A DNA stretch of 64,000 nucleotides from Aminipila sp963524205 (GTDB taxonomy: Bacteria > Bacillota > Clostridia > Peptostreptococcales > Anaerovoracaceae): assembly GCA_963524205.1 (NCBI GenBank), contig CAURED010000009.1, positions 62,001 through 126,000 of the forward strand, read 5' to 3'. The notes under the pieces were generated by a model. That model saw only the letters and a list, made by a program, of their open reading frames with translations. It had not been told where the DNA came from and ran no database searches. Position numbers and translations under genes: made by a program. This document shows, one piece after another, positions 34,103 through 42,333 of the stretch (position 1 is its first letter; every line of letters begins with the position of its first letter).

Positions 34103-35320
34103 ATGCTTATATATATTGCAAGACAACCTATTTTTGATCAGCTAAAAGATGTTGTTGCGTATGAACTATTATATAGAGATCCAGAAACACAAACCGCCAA
34201 TATAAAAGATGCTGATGCTGCCACAAACTCTGTGCTTATGGGGAGCACACTAGTAGCAACTTTTGAAAAACTTGTAGATGGCAAGCGTGCTTTTATAAAC
34301 TTTACAAAAAATCTGATTAATGATGGTACTCCACTTCTTTTTTCAAAGGATTATATGACCGTAGAAATTTTGGAAGATATCATCCCAGATGATCAGTTTA
34401 TGCAACGGCTTCTTGAATTAAAAGAAAAAGGATATACCCTGGCTTTAGACGATTTTACTATTCACTATGCTTACCCCGAGGTCATCGACATGGTTGATAT
34501 AATAAAAGTAGATTTTTTACTTACAACCCCTGCTGATCAAATAAAAATCATCAAAAAATATAGAAGACCGGGTTTAAAATTTTTAGCAGAAAAAGTGGAA
34601 ACTTCCAAGGATTTTGACCGTGCTAAATCTGTGGGTTATGATTATTTTCAAGGCTACTACTTTTCAAAACCCTCGATTTTTAAATATAAAGATATAAATA
34701 GTATAGGAACCAGTCATTTTGAAATAATTAAGGTATTGAACAGCCAATATCCTAATTATACAAGCCTTTCTTCTATAGTTGAAAAAGACGTTTCTCTAAC
34801 CTATAAGCTGTTCAAATTTGCCAATTCACCTATATATGGAGGCATTGAGCAAATCAGTACCGTGCGTAAGGCTCTTGTCCGTTTAGGATTTTCTAACATA
34901 CGTAAGTGGATGTATTTAATTGTGCTTCGTTGTATGTCTTCAGGGCAAAGCGATGAAGTAGTATGTGTTTCACTTCAAAGAGCTAAAATGCTTGAAATGA
35001 TTGCGCCCGACTGTGGCCTCGGCGAAAGGGCTCCAGAATGTTTTTTAGTAGGATTATTCTCTATGCTGGATGTTCTTATGAATAAGCCACTTGAAAAAGT
35101 TCTGGAAGACCTTCCCTTACCCATTGAAACAAAGGAAGCTATTATCTATAGAGATAATATTTTAGGACGGCCTTTGAAGCTTGCATTAGCTTATGAGAAA
35201 GGTGATTGGAATGAAGTCGAAAGATTGTGCAGATTACTAAAACTAAAACCTATGAACATCTTATCTACTTATATAGACTCCGTCAAATGGGCTTCTGAAA
35301 TAATTAAATATACTAATTAA
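34103..35320 (+). CDS. EAL-HDOD signalling protein (YuxH type)
   Basis: A 405-aa two-domain protein. Residues 1-195 are an EAL domain with an altered signature (YELLYRD for ExLxR), a retained LALDDFTIHY and a KVDF in place of KIDG-type, so phosphodiesterase activity is doubtful. Residues 200-400 are an HDOD domain (ILNSQYPNYTSLSSIVEKDVSLTYKLFKFANSP). It belongs to the YuxH family, thought to act as c-di-GMP-linked scaffolds. It is monocistronic and converges on the fumarase genes. Confidence 0.9.
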   Translation: MLIYIARQPIFDQLKDVVAYELLYRDPETQTANIKDADAATNSVLMGSTLVATFEKLVDGKRAFINFTKNLINDGTPLLFSKDYMTVEILEDIIPDDQFMQRLLELKEKGYTLALDDFTIHYAYPEVIDMVDIIKVDFLLTTPADQIKIIKKYRRPGLKFLAEKVETSKDFDRAKSVGYDYFQGYYFSKPSIFKYKDINSIGTSHFEIIKVLNSQYPNYTSLSSIVEKDVSLTYKLFKFANSPIYGGIEQISTVRKALVRLGFSNIRKWMYLIVLRCMSSGQSDEVVCVSLQRAKMLEMIAPDCGLGERAPECFLVGLFSMLDVLMNKPLEKVLEDLPLPIETKEAIIYRDNILGRPLKLALAYEKGDWNEVERLCRLLKLKPMNILSTYIDSVKWASEIIKYTN

Positions 35321-35344
35321 AATTAGTAATCCTTGTCATATCAT

Positions 35345-35373
35345 AAAAAGGTGTCCTCATTGGACACCTTTTT
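35345..35373. terminator. Bidirectional terminator between EAL-HDOD and fumarase genes
   Basis: AAAAAGGTGTCC and GGACACCTTTTT form a 12-bp stem with a 5-nt loop, overlapping the stop codon of the fumarase beta gene. Confidence 0.9.
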
Positions 35374-35941
35374 ATGATTCTAAATATTCTTTGGGACCCA
35401 TTTCATATAGGTTATTACCCCTGCTGTCAATGACCACTATAGCGGGGAAATCTACGATTTCTAATCTTCTCACAGCCTCTGCCCCTAAATCTTCAAAGGC
35501 TATTACTTCCGCCTTTACGATACTTCTAGCTATCAGTGCTCCTGCCCCGCCAATTGCTGCAAAGTATATGGCTCCATTCCTTACAACTGCATCAAACACA
35601 TCCTTTGATCTTTGCCCTTTGCCTATCATAGCCGCTTGTCCCAAGTCTAAAAACCTGGGAGCATAGGAATCCATTCTGTAACTGGTAGTAGGGCCTGCTG
35701 CCCCAATAACATTTCCTGGCTTTTCAGGAGTAGGTCCCACATAGTATATAATTGAACCATCTAAATTAAACGGTAAACTTTCTCCCTGATCCAGCATTTC
35801 TGTTAGTCTCTTATGTGCTGCATCACGTGCCGTATAAATAGTACCTGAAATCAAAACACTATCCCCAGCCTTAAGTTCTCCCAATTTATCCTTGGTAAAT
35901 GGAAATTCAACTTTCTTAACTTGTGATTTTATTTCTGTCAT
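35372..35941 (-). CDS. fumB: Fumarate hydratase class I, beta subunit
   Basis: A 189-aa C-terminal half of the [4Fe-4S] fumarase (or L-tartrate dehydratase) family. Conserved parts are LKAGDSVLISGTIYTARDAAHKR, YYVGPTPEKPGNVIGAAGPTTSYRMD and FAAIGGAGALIARSI. It works with the alpha subunit encoded 9 bp upstream to interconvert fumarate and malate. The two-subunit, oxygen-sensitive form is usual in strict anaerobes. Confidence 0.92.
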   Translation of the reverse strand: MTEIKSQVKKVEFPFTKDKLGELKAGDSVLISGTIYTARDAAHKRLTEMLDQGESLPFNLDGSIIYYVGPTPEKPGNVIGAAGPTTSYRMDSYAPRFLDLGQAAMIGKGQRSKDVFDAVVRNGAIYFAAIGGAGALIARSIVKAEVIAFEDLGAEAVRRLEIVDFPAIVVIDSRGNNLYEMGPKEYLES

Positions 35942-35950
35942 ACGGCCCTC

Positions 35951-36793
35951 CTATAAAATTCTTTCTTCATGTCTGGAAACATGACAGTTAATATTTACGG
36001 CAACGGGCATCCCCGCAATATGAGTAGGGAAAGTCTTTATTTTAACTGACAAGGCGGTAGTTTTTCCCCCTAGCCCTTGTGGCCCTATCCCCAGGGCATT
36101 TATTCTTGTAAGCAGTTCTTCCTCCATATCCCTGTAATACTCTTCTTCATTTTCTTTATCAAAAGGTATTAGTAATGCTTCTTTTGCCATAAGGGCTGCC
36201 CGGTCAAAGGTTCCTCCAATACCTACTCCTACAACAATAGGAGGACAGGGATTTGCCCCTGCATCTTTTACCACCTGTACAATAAAATCTTTAACACCTG
36301 CTTCTCCTGCTGCAGGAGGGAACATCTTTATCTGGCTCATATTTTCAGACCCAAAACCTTTTGGTGCAAAAATTATTTTAACCTTATCTCCTGCCACAAT
36401 GTCATAATGAATGTGTGCCGGAGTATTATCCCCAGTATTTCCTCTCCTAATTGGATCCCTGACTACAGATTTTCTTAAATAGCCTTCTGTATACCCTTTT
36501 CTTACCCCTTCATTTACGGCATCCTCAATGTTTCCACCTATGAGATGTACATCCTGCCCTATCTCGAGAAAAACACATGCCATTCCGGTATCCTGACATA
36601 ATGGGAAAACACCTTCCTTTGCAATTTTTATGTTCTCTTCAATATTTTCTAATATATCTTTTGCAACTGGCCATTTTTCATTATGGCTGCAGTCACTAAT
36701 TCTTTCGCATACATCACTGCTTAAATTATGATTCGTATCAATTGCCATTTCTGCAATGGCTTTTGTAATATGGGAAACATTTATTTCTCTCAT
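35951..36793 (-). CDS. fumA: Fumarate hydratase class I, alpha subunit
   Basis: A 280-aa N-terminal half of the heterodimeric Fe-S hydratase. Cluster and substrate regions are visible as PLCQDTGMACVFLEIG, GNTGDNTPAHIHYDIV, NPCPPIVVGVGIGG and GPQGLGGKTTALSVKI. The ATG at 36793 is 8 bases from AAGGAG; a GTG one codon earlier is possible. It is divergent from spoIID. Substrate preference (fumarate versus tartrate) is not certain from sequence. Confidence 0.92.
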   Translation of the reverse strand: MREINVSHITKAIAEMAIDTNHNLSSDVCERISDCSHNEKWPVAKDILENIEENIKIAKEGVFPLCQDTGMACVFLEIGQDVHLIGGNIEDAVNEGVRKGYTEGYLRKSVVRDPIRRGNTGDNTPAHIHYDIVAGDKVKIIFAPKGFGSENMSQIKMFPPAAGEAGVKDFIVQVVKDAGANPCPPIVVGVGIGGTFDRAALMAKEALLIPFDKENEEEYYRDMEEELLTRINALGIGPQGLGGKTTALSVKIKTFPTHIAGMPVAVNINCHVSRHEERIL

Positions 36794-36873
36794 CACTATG
36801 ACTCCTTATTCTTTTTGGTAGGCATACTTTGTCCTTTTCGTTAATATAATAAACTAAATTGAGAGGATTTACT

Positions 36874-37881
36874 ATGAGAATAACGAAAAAAACTATTTTA
36901 TATATTATTATTACAGAGCTATTTTTGTTTATTATATTACCATCTGTACTGCTAGGCATAAATGGTAATTTTCACAAAGTTCCAGATTCTAAAGTACCTG
37001 TACCTGAAATATTCACGAATAAGATTCAGACCCCTGAATACATAAATGTTTATCGTCACACCTATGGAGTAACAGAATCTGTTCCCTTTGAAGACTACGT
37101 AAAAGGTGTTGTTGCTGGAGAAATGCCATCAAACTTTGAACCCGAAGCTCTAAAAGCCCAAGCAGTAGCTGCAAGGACCTATTCACTTTCGAAAATAATC
37201 CGCTCCGGAGAGGGCGGTAATCCGCCTGCTCATCCTGACGCACCTCTTTGTGATGATACTCATTGTCAGGTATATCGCAGTGTATATGATCTTACTGCTC
37301 TAAAGGGTGAGCAATGGATAAATGAAGACTGGAAAAAAATATGTGATGCAGTAGATTCAACAAAAGGTGAATTGATGTATTATAATGGTCAGCTTGCAGA
37401 TCAGGCACTTTTTCACTCCTCCAGTGGAGGTCATACTGAAAATTCAGAAGATGTTTTTGCCTCAGCCGTACCTTATTTAAGAAGTGTAGACAGCCCATAC
37501 GAAGAAGGTGCAACACACCAACAAGAGACAAAACATTTTTCTACAAAAGACTTCGCTTATTTACTAAATTCAAAGTATCCCGGCAGAAATCTTTCATCGC
37601 CGATAAACAACATTGCAGTCCTTTCAAAAAGTACGGGTGGCCGCATAGAAAATATAAAAATAAATAATTCCACCTATAATGGCAGAGAATTACGTGATGC
37701 TTTGGGGTTGTCCTCTGCAAATTTTCAAGCGTCACTTGATGGAAGTACTATAACCATAACCAGTAATGGTTTTGGGCACGGTGTAGGTATGAGTCAGTAT
37801 GGTGCTAATGGAATGGCTCAAAAAGGCTCAGATTACAAACAAATTTTAGAGCACTACTATACAGGAGTAAAAGTATATTAA
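36874..37881 (+). CDS. spoIID: Stage II sporulation protein D (SpoIID)
   Basis: A 335-aa lytic transglycosylase of forespore engulfment. A membrane anchor spans residues 8-30. The domain carries VPFEDYVKGVVAGEMPSNFEPEALKAQAVAARTYSL with the catalytic Glu, a paired-Cys loop (PLCDDTHCQVY), HSSSGGHTENSEDVF and GFGHGVGMSQYGANGMA. The start has AGAGG 8 bases upstream. In the mother cell it works with SpoIIM and SpoIIP. This is direct evidence that the organism sporulates. It converges on murA. Confidence 0.95.
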   Translation: MRITKKTILYIIITELFLFIILPSVLLGINGNFHKVPDSKVPVPEIFTNKIQTPEYINVYRHTYGVTESVPFEDYVKGVVAGEMPSNFEPEALKAQAVAARTYSLSKIIRSGEGGNPPAHPDAPLCDDTHCQVYRSVYDLTALKGEQWINEDWKKICDAVDSTKGELMYYNGQLADQALFHSSSGGHTENSEDVFASAVPYLRSVDSPYEEGATHQQETKHFSTKDFAYLLNSKYPGRNLSSPINNIAVLSKSTGGRIENIKINNSTYNGRELRDALGLSSANFQASLDGSTITITSNGFGHGVGMSQYGANGMAQKGSDYKQILEHYYTGVKVY

Positions 37882-37882
37882 A

Positions 37883-37932
37883 AACGGTTGATATTTCGCC
37901 ATTTTTGAAAAATGTTCAAAATATCAACCGTT
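37883..37932. terminator. Nested palindrome between convergent spoIID and murA
   Basis: AACGGTTGATATTT and AAATATCAACCGTT form a 14-bp perfect stem. Its loop contains another inverted repeat (CATTTTTGAAAAATG). No T run follows on either side, so termination is plausible but unproven. Confidence 0.5.
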
Positions 37933-37945
37933 GACAAACAACCCT

Positions 37946-39208
37946 TTATTCTTCAACTCTGATTATGGTTGCACCAATCCCTCTAAATTTTTCTACAAAC
38001 TTCTCATATCCTCTTTCAATATGATAAATCTCAGAAATCTCAGTAGTTCCTTCAGCCGTTAAACCAGCCAAAACTAGTGCCGCACCAGCTCTTAAATCCG
38101 TAGAAATAACCTGAGCCCCTTGAAGAAGTTTTTCTCCTTGTATCACAGCACTTCTACCTTCAATTTTAATATTAGCGCCCATTCTGTTTAGTTCGCCAAC
38201 ATGCATGTATCTATTTTCAAATACAGTTTCAATTACTATACTTGATCCCTTTACTGTTGCCAGAAGAGACATAAACTGTGACTGCATATCTGTTGGAAAC
38301 CCTGGATAAGGCAATGTCTTTACATCTGTTGCAGCTAGCGGCGCAATATCTCCTCTTACTATCATACCCTCATCTGTTATTTCCACTGCAGCACCACATT
38401 CTTTTAGCTTAGCAATTATAGGCTTTACATGATCAGGTACTACATTTCTGATAAGTACATTGCCCCTTGTAATTGCAGCCGCCACCATAAATGTTCCCGT
38501 TTCAATTCTATCTGGTATAACAGAGTGTTTCGCCCCATGGAGTGAGGAAACTCCCTCTATTTTAATTGTATCAGTACCTGCACCTTTAATCCTAGCGCCC
38601 ATTCTGTTTAGGAAATTTGCTAAGTCTACAATTTCTGGCTCTTCTGCCACATTTTCCAAAATAGTAATGCCTTCAGCTAATACTGCTGCCATCATAATAT
38701 TTTCAGTTGCGCCTACACTTGGGAAATCTAAATAAACATTATTTCCTATAAGCTTGTCCGCAACAGCTTCAACATACCCATGTCCCTCAATAATCTGCGC
38801 ACCAAGAGCCTGGAATCCTTTTAGGTGCAAATCTATCGGTCTTGCACCAATAGCACATCCGCCTGGAAGTGCTATTCTAGCCTTACCAGTCCTTGCCAAA
38901 AGAGGGCCCATTACTAGTATAGATGCTCTCATCTTCTTAACCAGCTCATAAGGAGCTTCGTCTGTTATCACATCTTTTGTTTCTATTTCAAGTTTATTTT
39001 CACTATATTGTTCTTTAACCTTTGAGCCCAAACTTCTAAGCAGCTTGCACATTACATCTACATCTCTAAGTGCTGGAACTTCTGTCAGTTCACAAGCTTC
39101 ACCACTTAAAATAGCAGCTGCCATAATAGGAAGAACGGCATTTTTAGAACCGCTAATGGTAACTTCACCATTAAGCGGACCACTTTTTTGAACTAAATAT
39201 TTAGCCAA
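37946..39208 (-). CDS. murA: UDP-N-acetylglucosamine 1-carboxyvinyltransferase (MurA)
   Basis: A 420-aa enzyme that transfers enolpyruvate to UDP-GlcNAc, the first committed step of peptidoglycan synthesis. Key parts: SGSKNAVLPIMAAAIL with the catalytic Lys, the active-site loop GGCAIGARPIDLHLKG with the fosfomycin-target Cys, and a late DLRAGAALVLAGL. The start is probably TTG at 39208 with GGAGGG 4 bases upstream; a TTG four codons earlier overlaps that ribosome site. Clostridia often carry two MurA copies, so this may be either. Confidence 0.94.
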   Translation of the reverse strand: MAKYLVQKSGPLNGEVTISGSKNAVLPIMAAAILSGEACELTEVPALRDVDVMCKLLRSLGSKVKEQYSENKLEIETKDVITDEAPYELVKKMRASILVMGPLLARTGKARIALPGGCAIGARPIDLHLKGFQALGAQIIEGHGYVEAVADKLIGNNVYLDFPSVGATENIMMAAVLAEGITILENVAEEPEIVDLANFLNRMGARIKGAGTDTIKIEGVSSLHGAKHSVIPDRIETGTFMVAAAITRGNVLIRNVVPDHVKPIIAKLKECGAAVEITDEGMIVRGDIAPLAATDVKTLPYPGFPTDMQSQFMSLLATVKGSSIVIETVFENRYMHVGELNRMGANIKIEGRSAVIQGEKLLQGAQVISTDLRAGAALVLAGLTAEGTTEISEIYHIERGYEKFVEKFRGIGATIIRVEE

Positions 39209-39556
39209 CTTTCCCTCCAAATAAATCTATTTATATCTATTATTATATTCACTAATTTCCTATAAAATTTTCTATGTATACTCATGTATGCTAAGCTTTC
39301 TTGTCAAAAAATTATTTTCCCAAGCACACCTTAAATATTATATCATTTTTTTCCTGATTTACAAGAAGAATAATTATACAATTTAATAATCGCCGCAAAC
39401 AAGTTTTACCATCTAATAAAATCATGGCAACTAAGTACCACACAAATAAAGAAAGAAGCTGCTAATTTATGCTAAAGGGGGACAAAACATACTATTTAAT
39501 AGCCTCTTTCTTTACAGAGTTAGTATTAACAATTTGGCTATTAAATAATCATAATA
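39209..39556. other. Gene-free gap between the pilus operon and murA
   Basis: About 350 bp with no open frame or RNA I recognise. The right part is a hairpin region ending the pilus operon (see the terminator entry). AAAGAAAGA and its complement also recur about 60 bp apart at 39449-39513. The left part is AT-rich and presumably holds the murA promoter. Confidence 0.5.
39494..39546 (-). terminator. Probable terminator of the pilus-like operon
   Basis: ATTTAATAGCC (39494-39504) and GGCTATTAAAT (39536-39546) form an 11-bp perfect stem 10 bp after the PilT-like stop codon. The T tract on the minus strand is weak (AGTATGTTTTG). Confidence 0.55.
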
Positions 39557-40621
39557 TTATGCTCTTTCCATTCTCTTTTCTAAAAATTCTCGATTAGTGC
39601 TATAGGTTAATGCTACGTCTTTAGTTATATTTCCTGCCTTATACAAATTAAGTAAACTACTGTCCATAGAAATCATGCCCTCTTCTTGACCAGAAGATAT
39701 AACAGAGTCAATCTGATGATTCTTTCTTTCCCGAATCATGTTTCTAATAGCATTATTGAGAAACATCAGCTCAAACGCAGGAATAGTAGTTTCGTCTACT
39801 GTAGGAAGTAATTGTTGAGAAATAACAGCCTGAAGAACCATAGATAATTGTATTCTTATCTGGTTCTGCTGGTTTTCCGGAAATGCATCTATTATTCTAT
39901 CAACCGTATTTGCAGCCCCTATAGTATGTAATGTAGAAATAACTAAGTGTCCCGTCTCGGCTGCGGTCATCGCTGTACGAATCGTTTCATAATCCCTGAG
40001 TTCTCCTAATAGAATTACATCTGGCGCCTGTCTAAGTGCAGATCTCAATGCTGCAACATAATCCTCTGTATCCGTAGAAATTTCTCTCTGGGTTACAATA
40101 CTTTTTTGATGTTTATGAAGATATTCAATAGGATCTTCTAGGGTTATAACATGAGCATTTCTAGTCTTATTTATCTGATCTATGATGCATGCTAATGTAG
40201 TACTCTTGCCACTACCAGCAGCACCCGTAACAAGTACCAGTCCTTTTTTCATTTCTGCCACGTCTATGACTGTCTTTGGAATATGAAGTTCATTAAAATC
40301 AGGTAAATCAAAAGTTACAACCCTTATAACTGCTGCCAGGGAACCTCTCTGCTTAAATATACTCGCACGAAATCTGGATAACCCCTGTACCGAAAAGGAA
40401 AAATCATCATCTCCTGACTTGTTTACTTTCTCCATAGATCTACTTTTTGACAAATTATATATTTGTGAAATAATATCAGCCAGATCATCAGGGAGTAAGG
40501 TTTCGCCCTCATGAGGATAAATCTTTCCATTAATTTTTAATGAAAAACCTACGCCCGGAATCAGAAAAATATCGGATGCATTTTTCTCTACCGCTATTTG
40601 TAATATTTTTAAAGCCTTCAT
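39557..40621 (-). CDS. PilT-class secretion/retraction ATPase
   Basis: A 354-aa hexameric ATPase of the type IV pilus family. It has the PilT-like N-domain (KNASDIFLIPGVGFSLKINGKI), Walker A VTGAAGSGKSTTLA, Asp box ITLEDPIEYLH, Walker B VILLGELRDYETI, His box HLVISTLHT, and the PilT-diagnostic AIRNMIRE. That marks it as retraction type; no PilB/GspE extension ATPase is in the window. The start has GGAGA 7 bases upstream. It is the last gene of the six-gene pilus-like operon. Confidence 0.9.
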   Translation of the reverse strand: MKALKILQIAVEKNASDIFLIPGVGFSLKINGKIYPHEGETLLPDDLADIISQIYNLSKSRSMEKVNKSGDDDFSFSVQGLSRFRASIFKQRGSLAAVIRVVTFDLPDFNELHIPKTVIDVAEMKKGLVLVTGAAGSGKSTTLACIIDQINKTRNAHVITLEDPIEYLHKHQKSIVTQREISTDTEDYVAALRSALRQAPDVILLGELRDYETIRTAMTAAETGHLVISTLHTIGAANTVDRIIDAFPENQQNQIRIQLSMVLQAVISQQLLPTVDETTIPAFELMFLNNAIRNMIRERKNHQIDSVISSGQEEGMISMDSSLLNLYKAGNITKDVALTYSTNREFLEKRMERA

Positions 40622-40648
40622 ATGATCTTCTCCATTCAATTCTAAATA

Positions 40649-41137
40649 CTAAATGCCACTCCAAACTGGCATATTATTATCAACTGCATAATCTACTTTA
40701 TTTTGAATAATCCAAGACATTACTTTATAATTTTGTTTTCCTTCTGCAATTTCCTCATAATTACTTAATCGTAGTTGTATAAAAAGAAACTGTTGTGAAC
40801 CGGCATCAATAGTATAACTAATACTGTTATCCTCATCATTAAATGCTTCTTTAAATGACTGCTTCATTAGTTCCTTAAATTGATTCTTATTAAGGGCTTG
40901 AACTGCCAAATCAATCATCTTCCTGTTTATATCTTTCTTTAATTCTTCCCCTTTAGCGTCTGCATCATAATATATCTTAACACTTTTTTCATTCTTTGCA
41001 GCCAGGGCATAATCAGCCTTTGCACTGGCTAAAGAAAGAGTACTGAAAACTACAAGACATAACACGGTAAAGATTAATAAAAGTGAGCTGGTACCAATCT
41101 GAATTCTTTGCTTGTTAAATGTACTTTTACTCTTCAT
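40649..41137 (-). CDS. Pilin-like membrane-anchored protein of the pilus operon (gene 5)
   Basis: A 162-aa protein with one N-terminal helix (residues 15-38: GTSSLLLIFTVLCLVVFSTLSL) and a soluble extracellular part. The helix resembles a pilin helix but lacks the Glu5 and clear prepilin cleavage site. It overlaps the previous gene by 11 bp and has GAGG 6 bases before its ATG. It is probably a minor pseudopilin or assembly factor comparable to PilX/ComGG; no family name is certain. Confidence 0.7.
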   Translation of the reverse strand: MKSKSTFNKQRIQIGTSSLLLIFTVLCLVVFSTLSLASAKADYALAAKNEKSVKIYYDADAKGEELKKDINRKMIDLAVQALNKNQFKELMKQSFKEAFNDEDNSISYTIDAGSQQFLFIQLRLSNYEEIAEGKQNYKVMSWIIQNKVDYAVDNNMPVWSGI

Positions 41138-41528
41138 TTTGTACCTCTTCAGGCAAATATTTCATAATTGAAAGACTGCAAATCTCATTTTTACTACTTT
41201 TTGTATTATATACAAAAATATCTGCCTGTAACATGTCTGCCTGCATTTTGTCTTTCACTTTTACAATGTATTTCTTACTGCCTTTCCTGTTCATTCTCTC
41301 TACTGCATTATCTATATCATTGTTACTTGGATAATCCATTGATTTAATAGTTTCTGCCATGCTTTGTGCTAAAAGCAACGCTTCATTTAATTCACGTCCC
41401 TCTTTACTTATACCCTCTGCCTTTACAAAGGCATTTATGCATAATGCTGCACATAAAGCAAAAAACATTACAACACAAATAAACTCCATAAGAAATATCT
41501 GAGATTTAGATGAATTCCCATTATTCAT
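41127..41528 (-). CDS. Minor pseudopilin-like protein (gene 4)
   Basis: A 133-aa protein whose N-terminus SKSQIFLMEFICVVMFFALCAA aligns by eye with the prepilin consensus G-FTLIELLVVI, with Glu at position 5 but Gln in place of the Gly before cleavage. A coiled helix and small C-terminal domain follow. The start is MNNGNSSKSQ with GAGGTGG 6 bases upstream, overlapping gene 3 by 8 bp. A noncanonical prepilin peptidase would be needed, or it stays uncleaved. Confidence 0.7.
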   Translation of the reverse strand: MNNGNSSKSQIFLMEFICVVMFFALCAALCINAFVKAEGISKEGRELNEALLLAQSMAETIKSMDYPSNNDIDNAVERMNRKGSKKYIVKVKDKMQADMLQADIFVYNTKSSKNEICSLSIMKYLPEEVQNEE

Positions 41529-42018
41529 AATCATCCACCTCACTTCGTAATGACAAAAGTATATAATTTGTGTTATCTCCTAAGGTTTCCACTTTTAAAA
41601 GGTTCTCATTGATCATTTGAAAAGACATTCCTTGTAGTTCCATAATGTCTATTCCATCGTCTAATGTCAACCCACTGTCATCCCTGCAAAACAACTCTTT
41701 TAGCTTTCCATCTCTACAATATATCAAGGTGTTATAGACTTCTTCATCATATACTTCAACAAGCTTCAAAGCTGGTACGCCTTCCAGTTTTTCTACTGAT
41801 ATCATACCCGCTTTGTCATTCTGTTTGACTTTGTTTGAAATATAGGATAATGCTGTAGTACTGCTAAAATTTTCATTCATTCTGTCTCCTATATTTTCAT
41901 AAATTCCGGCACCAAATAAAATCGTGAATAGTGCACTTATGCCAAGGGAAAATAATAACACCATTGTAAACAAAAACTGTACGGATTGTCCTTTATTATA
42001 ATTTCCTTTATTCTTCAT
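41521..42018 (-). CDS. Pilus-operon membrane protein, DUF4860-like (gene 3)
   Basis: A 165-aa protein with one N-terminal helix (GQSVQFLFTMVLLFSLGISALFTILFG) and a beta-rich extracellular part (ALSYISNKVKQNDKAG, LIYCRDGKLKELFCRDDS with two Cys, NYILLSLRSEVDD). It resembles the ComGF-like or DUF4860 proteins of clostridial pilus operons; the family name is from memory. AGGAGA lies 6 bases before the ATG. It is tightly packed between genes 2 and 4. Confidence 0.7.
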   Translation of the reverse strand: MKNKGNYNKGQSVQFLFTMVLLFSLGISALFTILFGAGIYENIGDRMNENFSSTTALSYISNKVKQNDKAGMISVEKLEGVPALKLVEVYDEEVYNTLIYCRDGKLKELFCRDDSGLTLDDGIDIMELQGMSFQMINENLLKVETLGDNTNYILLSLRSEVDDYE

Positions 42019-42027
42019 AAACTTCTC

Positions 42028-42315
42028 CTATAATTGACAAACCGTAATATCGGGCATCATATTTGACGCAAAACCTTCATAAAACACTGAATATTTATCT
42101 GTATCAATCTGAACCCCATAATTTTCAACCAAATAATTTACTGAAGAAGGATATCTTCCTTCTATGGCATAACACTGTACTGAAGCCCTCTGAATAGCCT
42201 GCTGCAATGTAGCCGCCCCCTCTGATGTGGACTTTCGCGAAATACCATTGATAGCAAATATAAATACTGTCACCACACATATAAAAGCAACTATTGATAA
42301 AACATAATTTTTCAT
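42028..42315 (-). CDS. Small pilus-operon membrane protein (gene 2)
   Basis: A 95-aa protein with an N-terminal helix (YVLSIVAFICVVTVFIFAI), a short amphipathic helix (AATLQQAIQRASVQCYAIEG) and a conserved-looking C-terminal RYPSSVNYLVENYGVQID. Two Cys (about 50 and 93) could form a disulfide. The layout is that of a small pseudopilin without a leader. It starts 18 bp after the PilC-like gene. Confidence 0.7.
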   Translation of the reverse strand: MKNYVLSIVAFICVVTVFIFAINGISRKSTSEGAATLQQAIQRASVQCYAIEGRYPSSVNYLVENYGVQIDTDKYSVFYEGFASNMMPDITVCQL

Positions 42316-42333
42316 ATCTATTCCTATCTTCTG

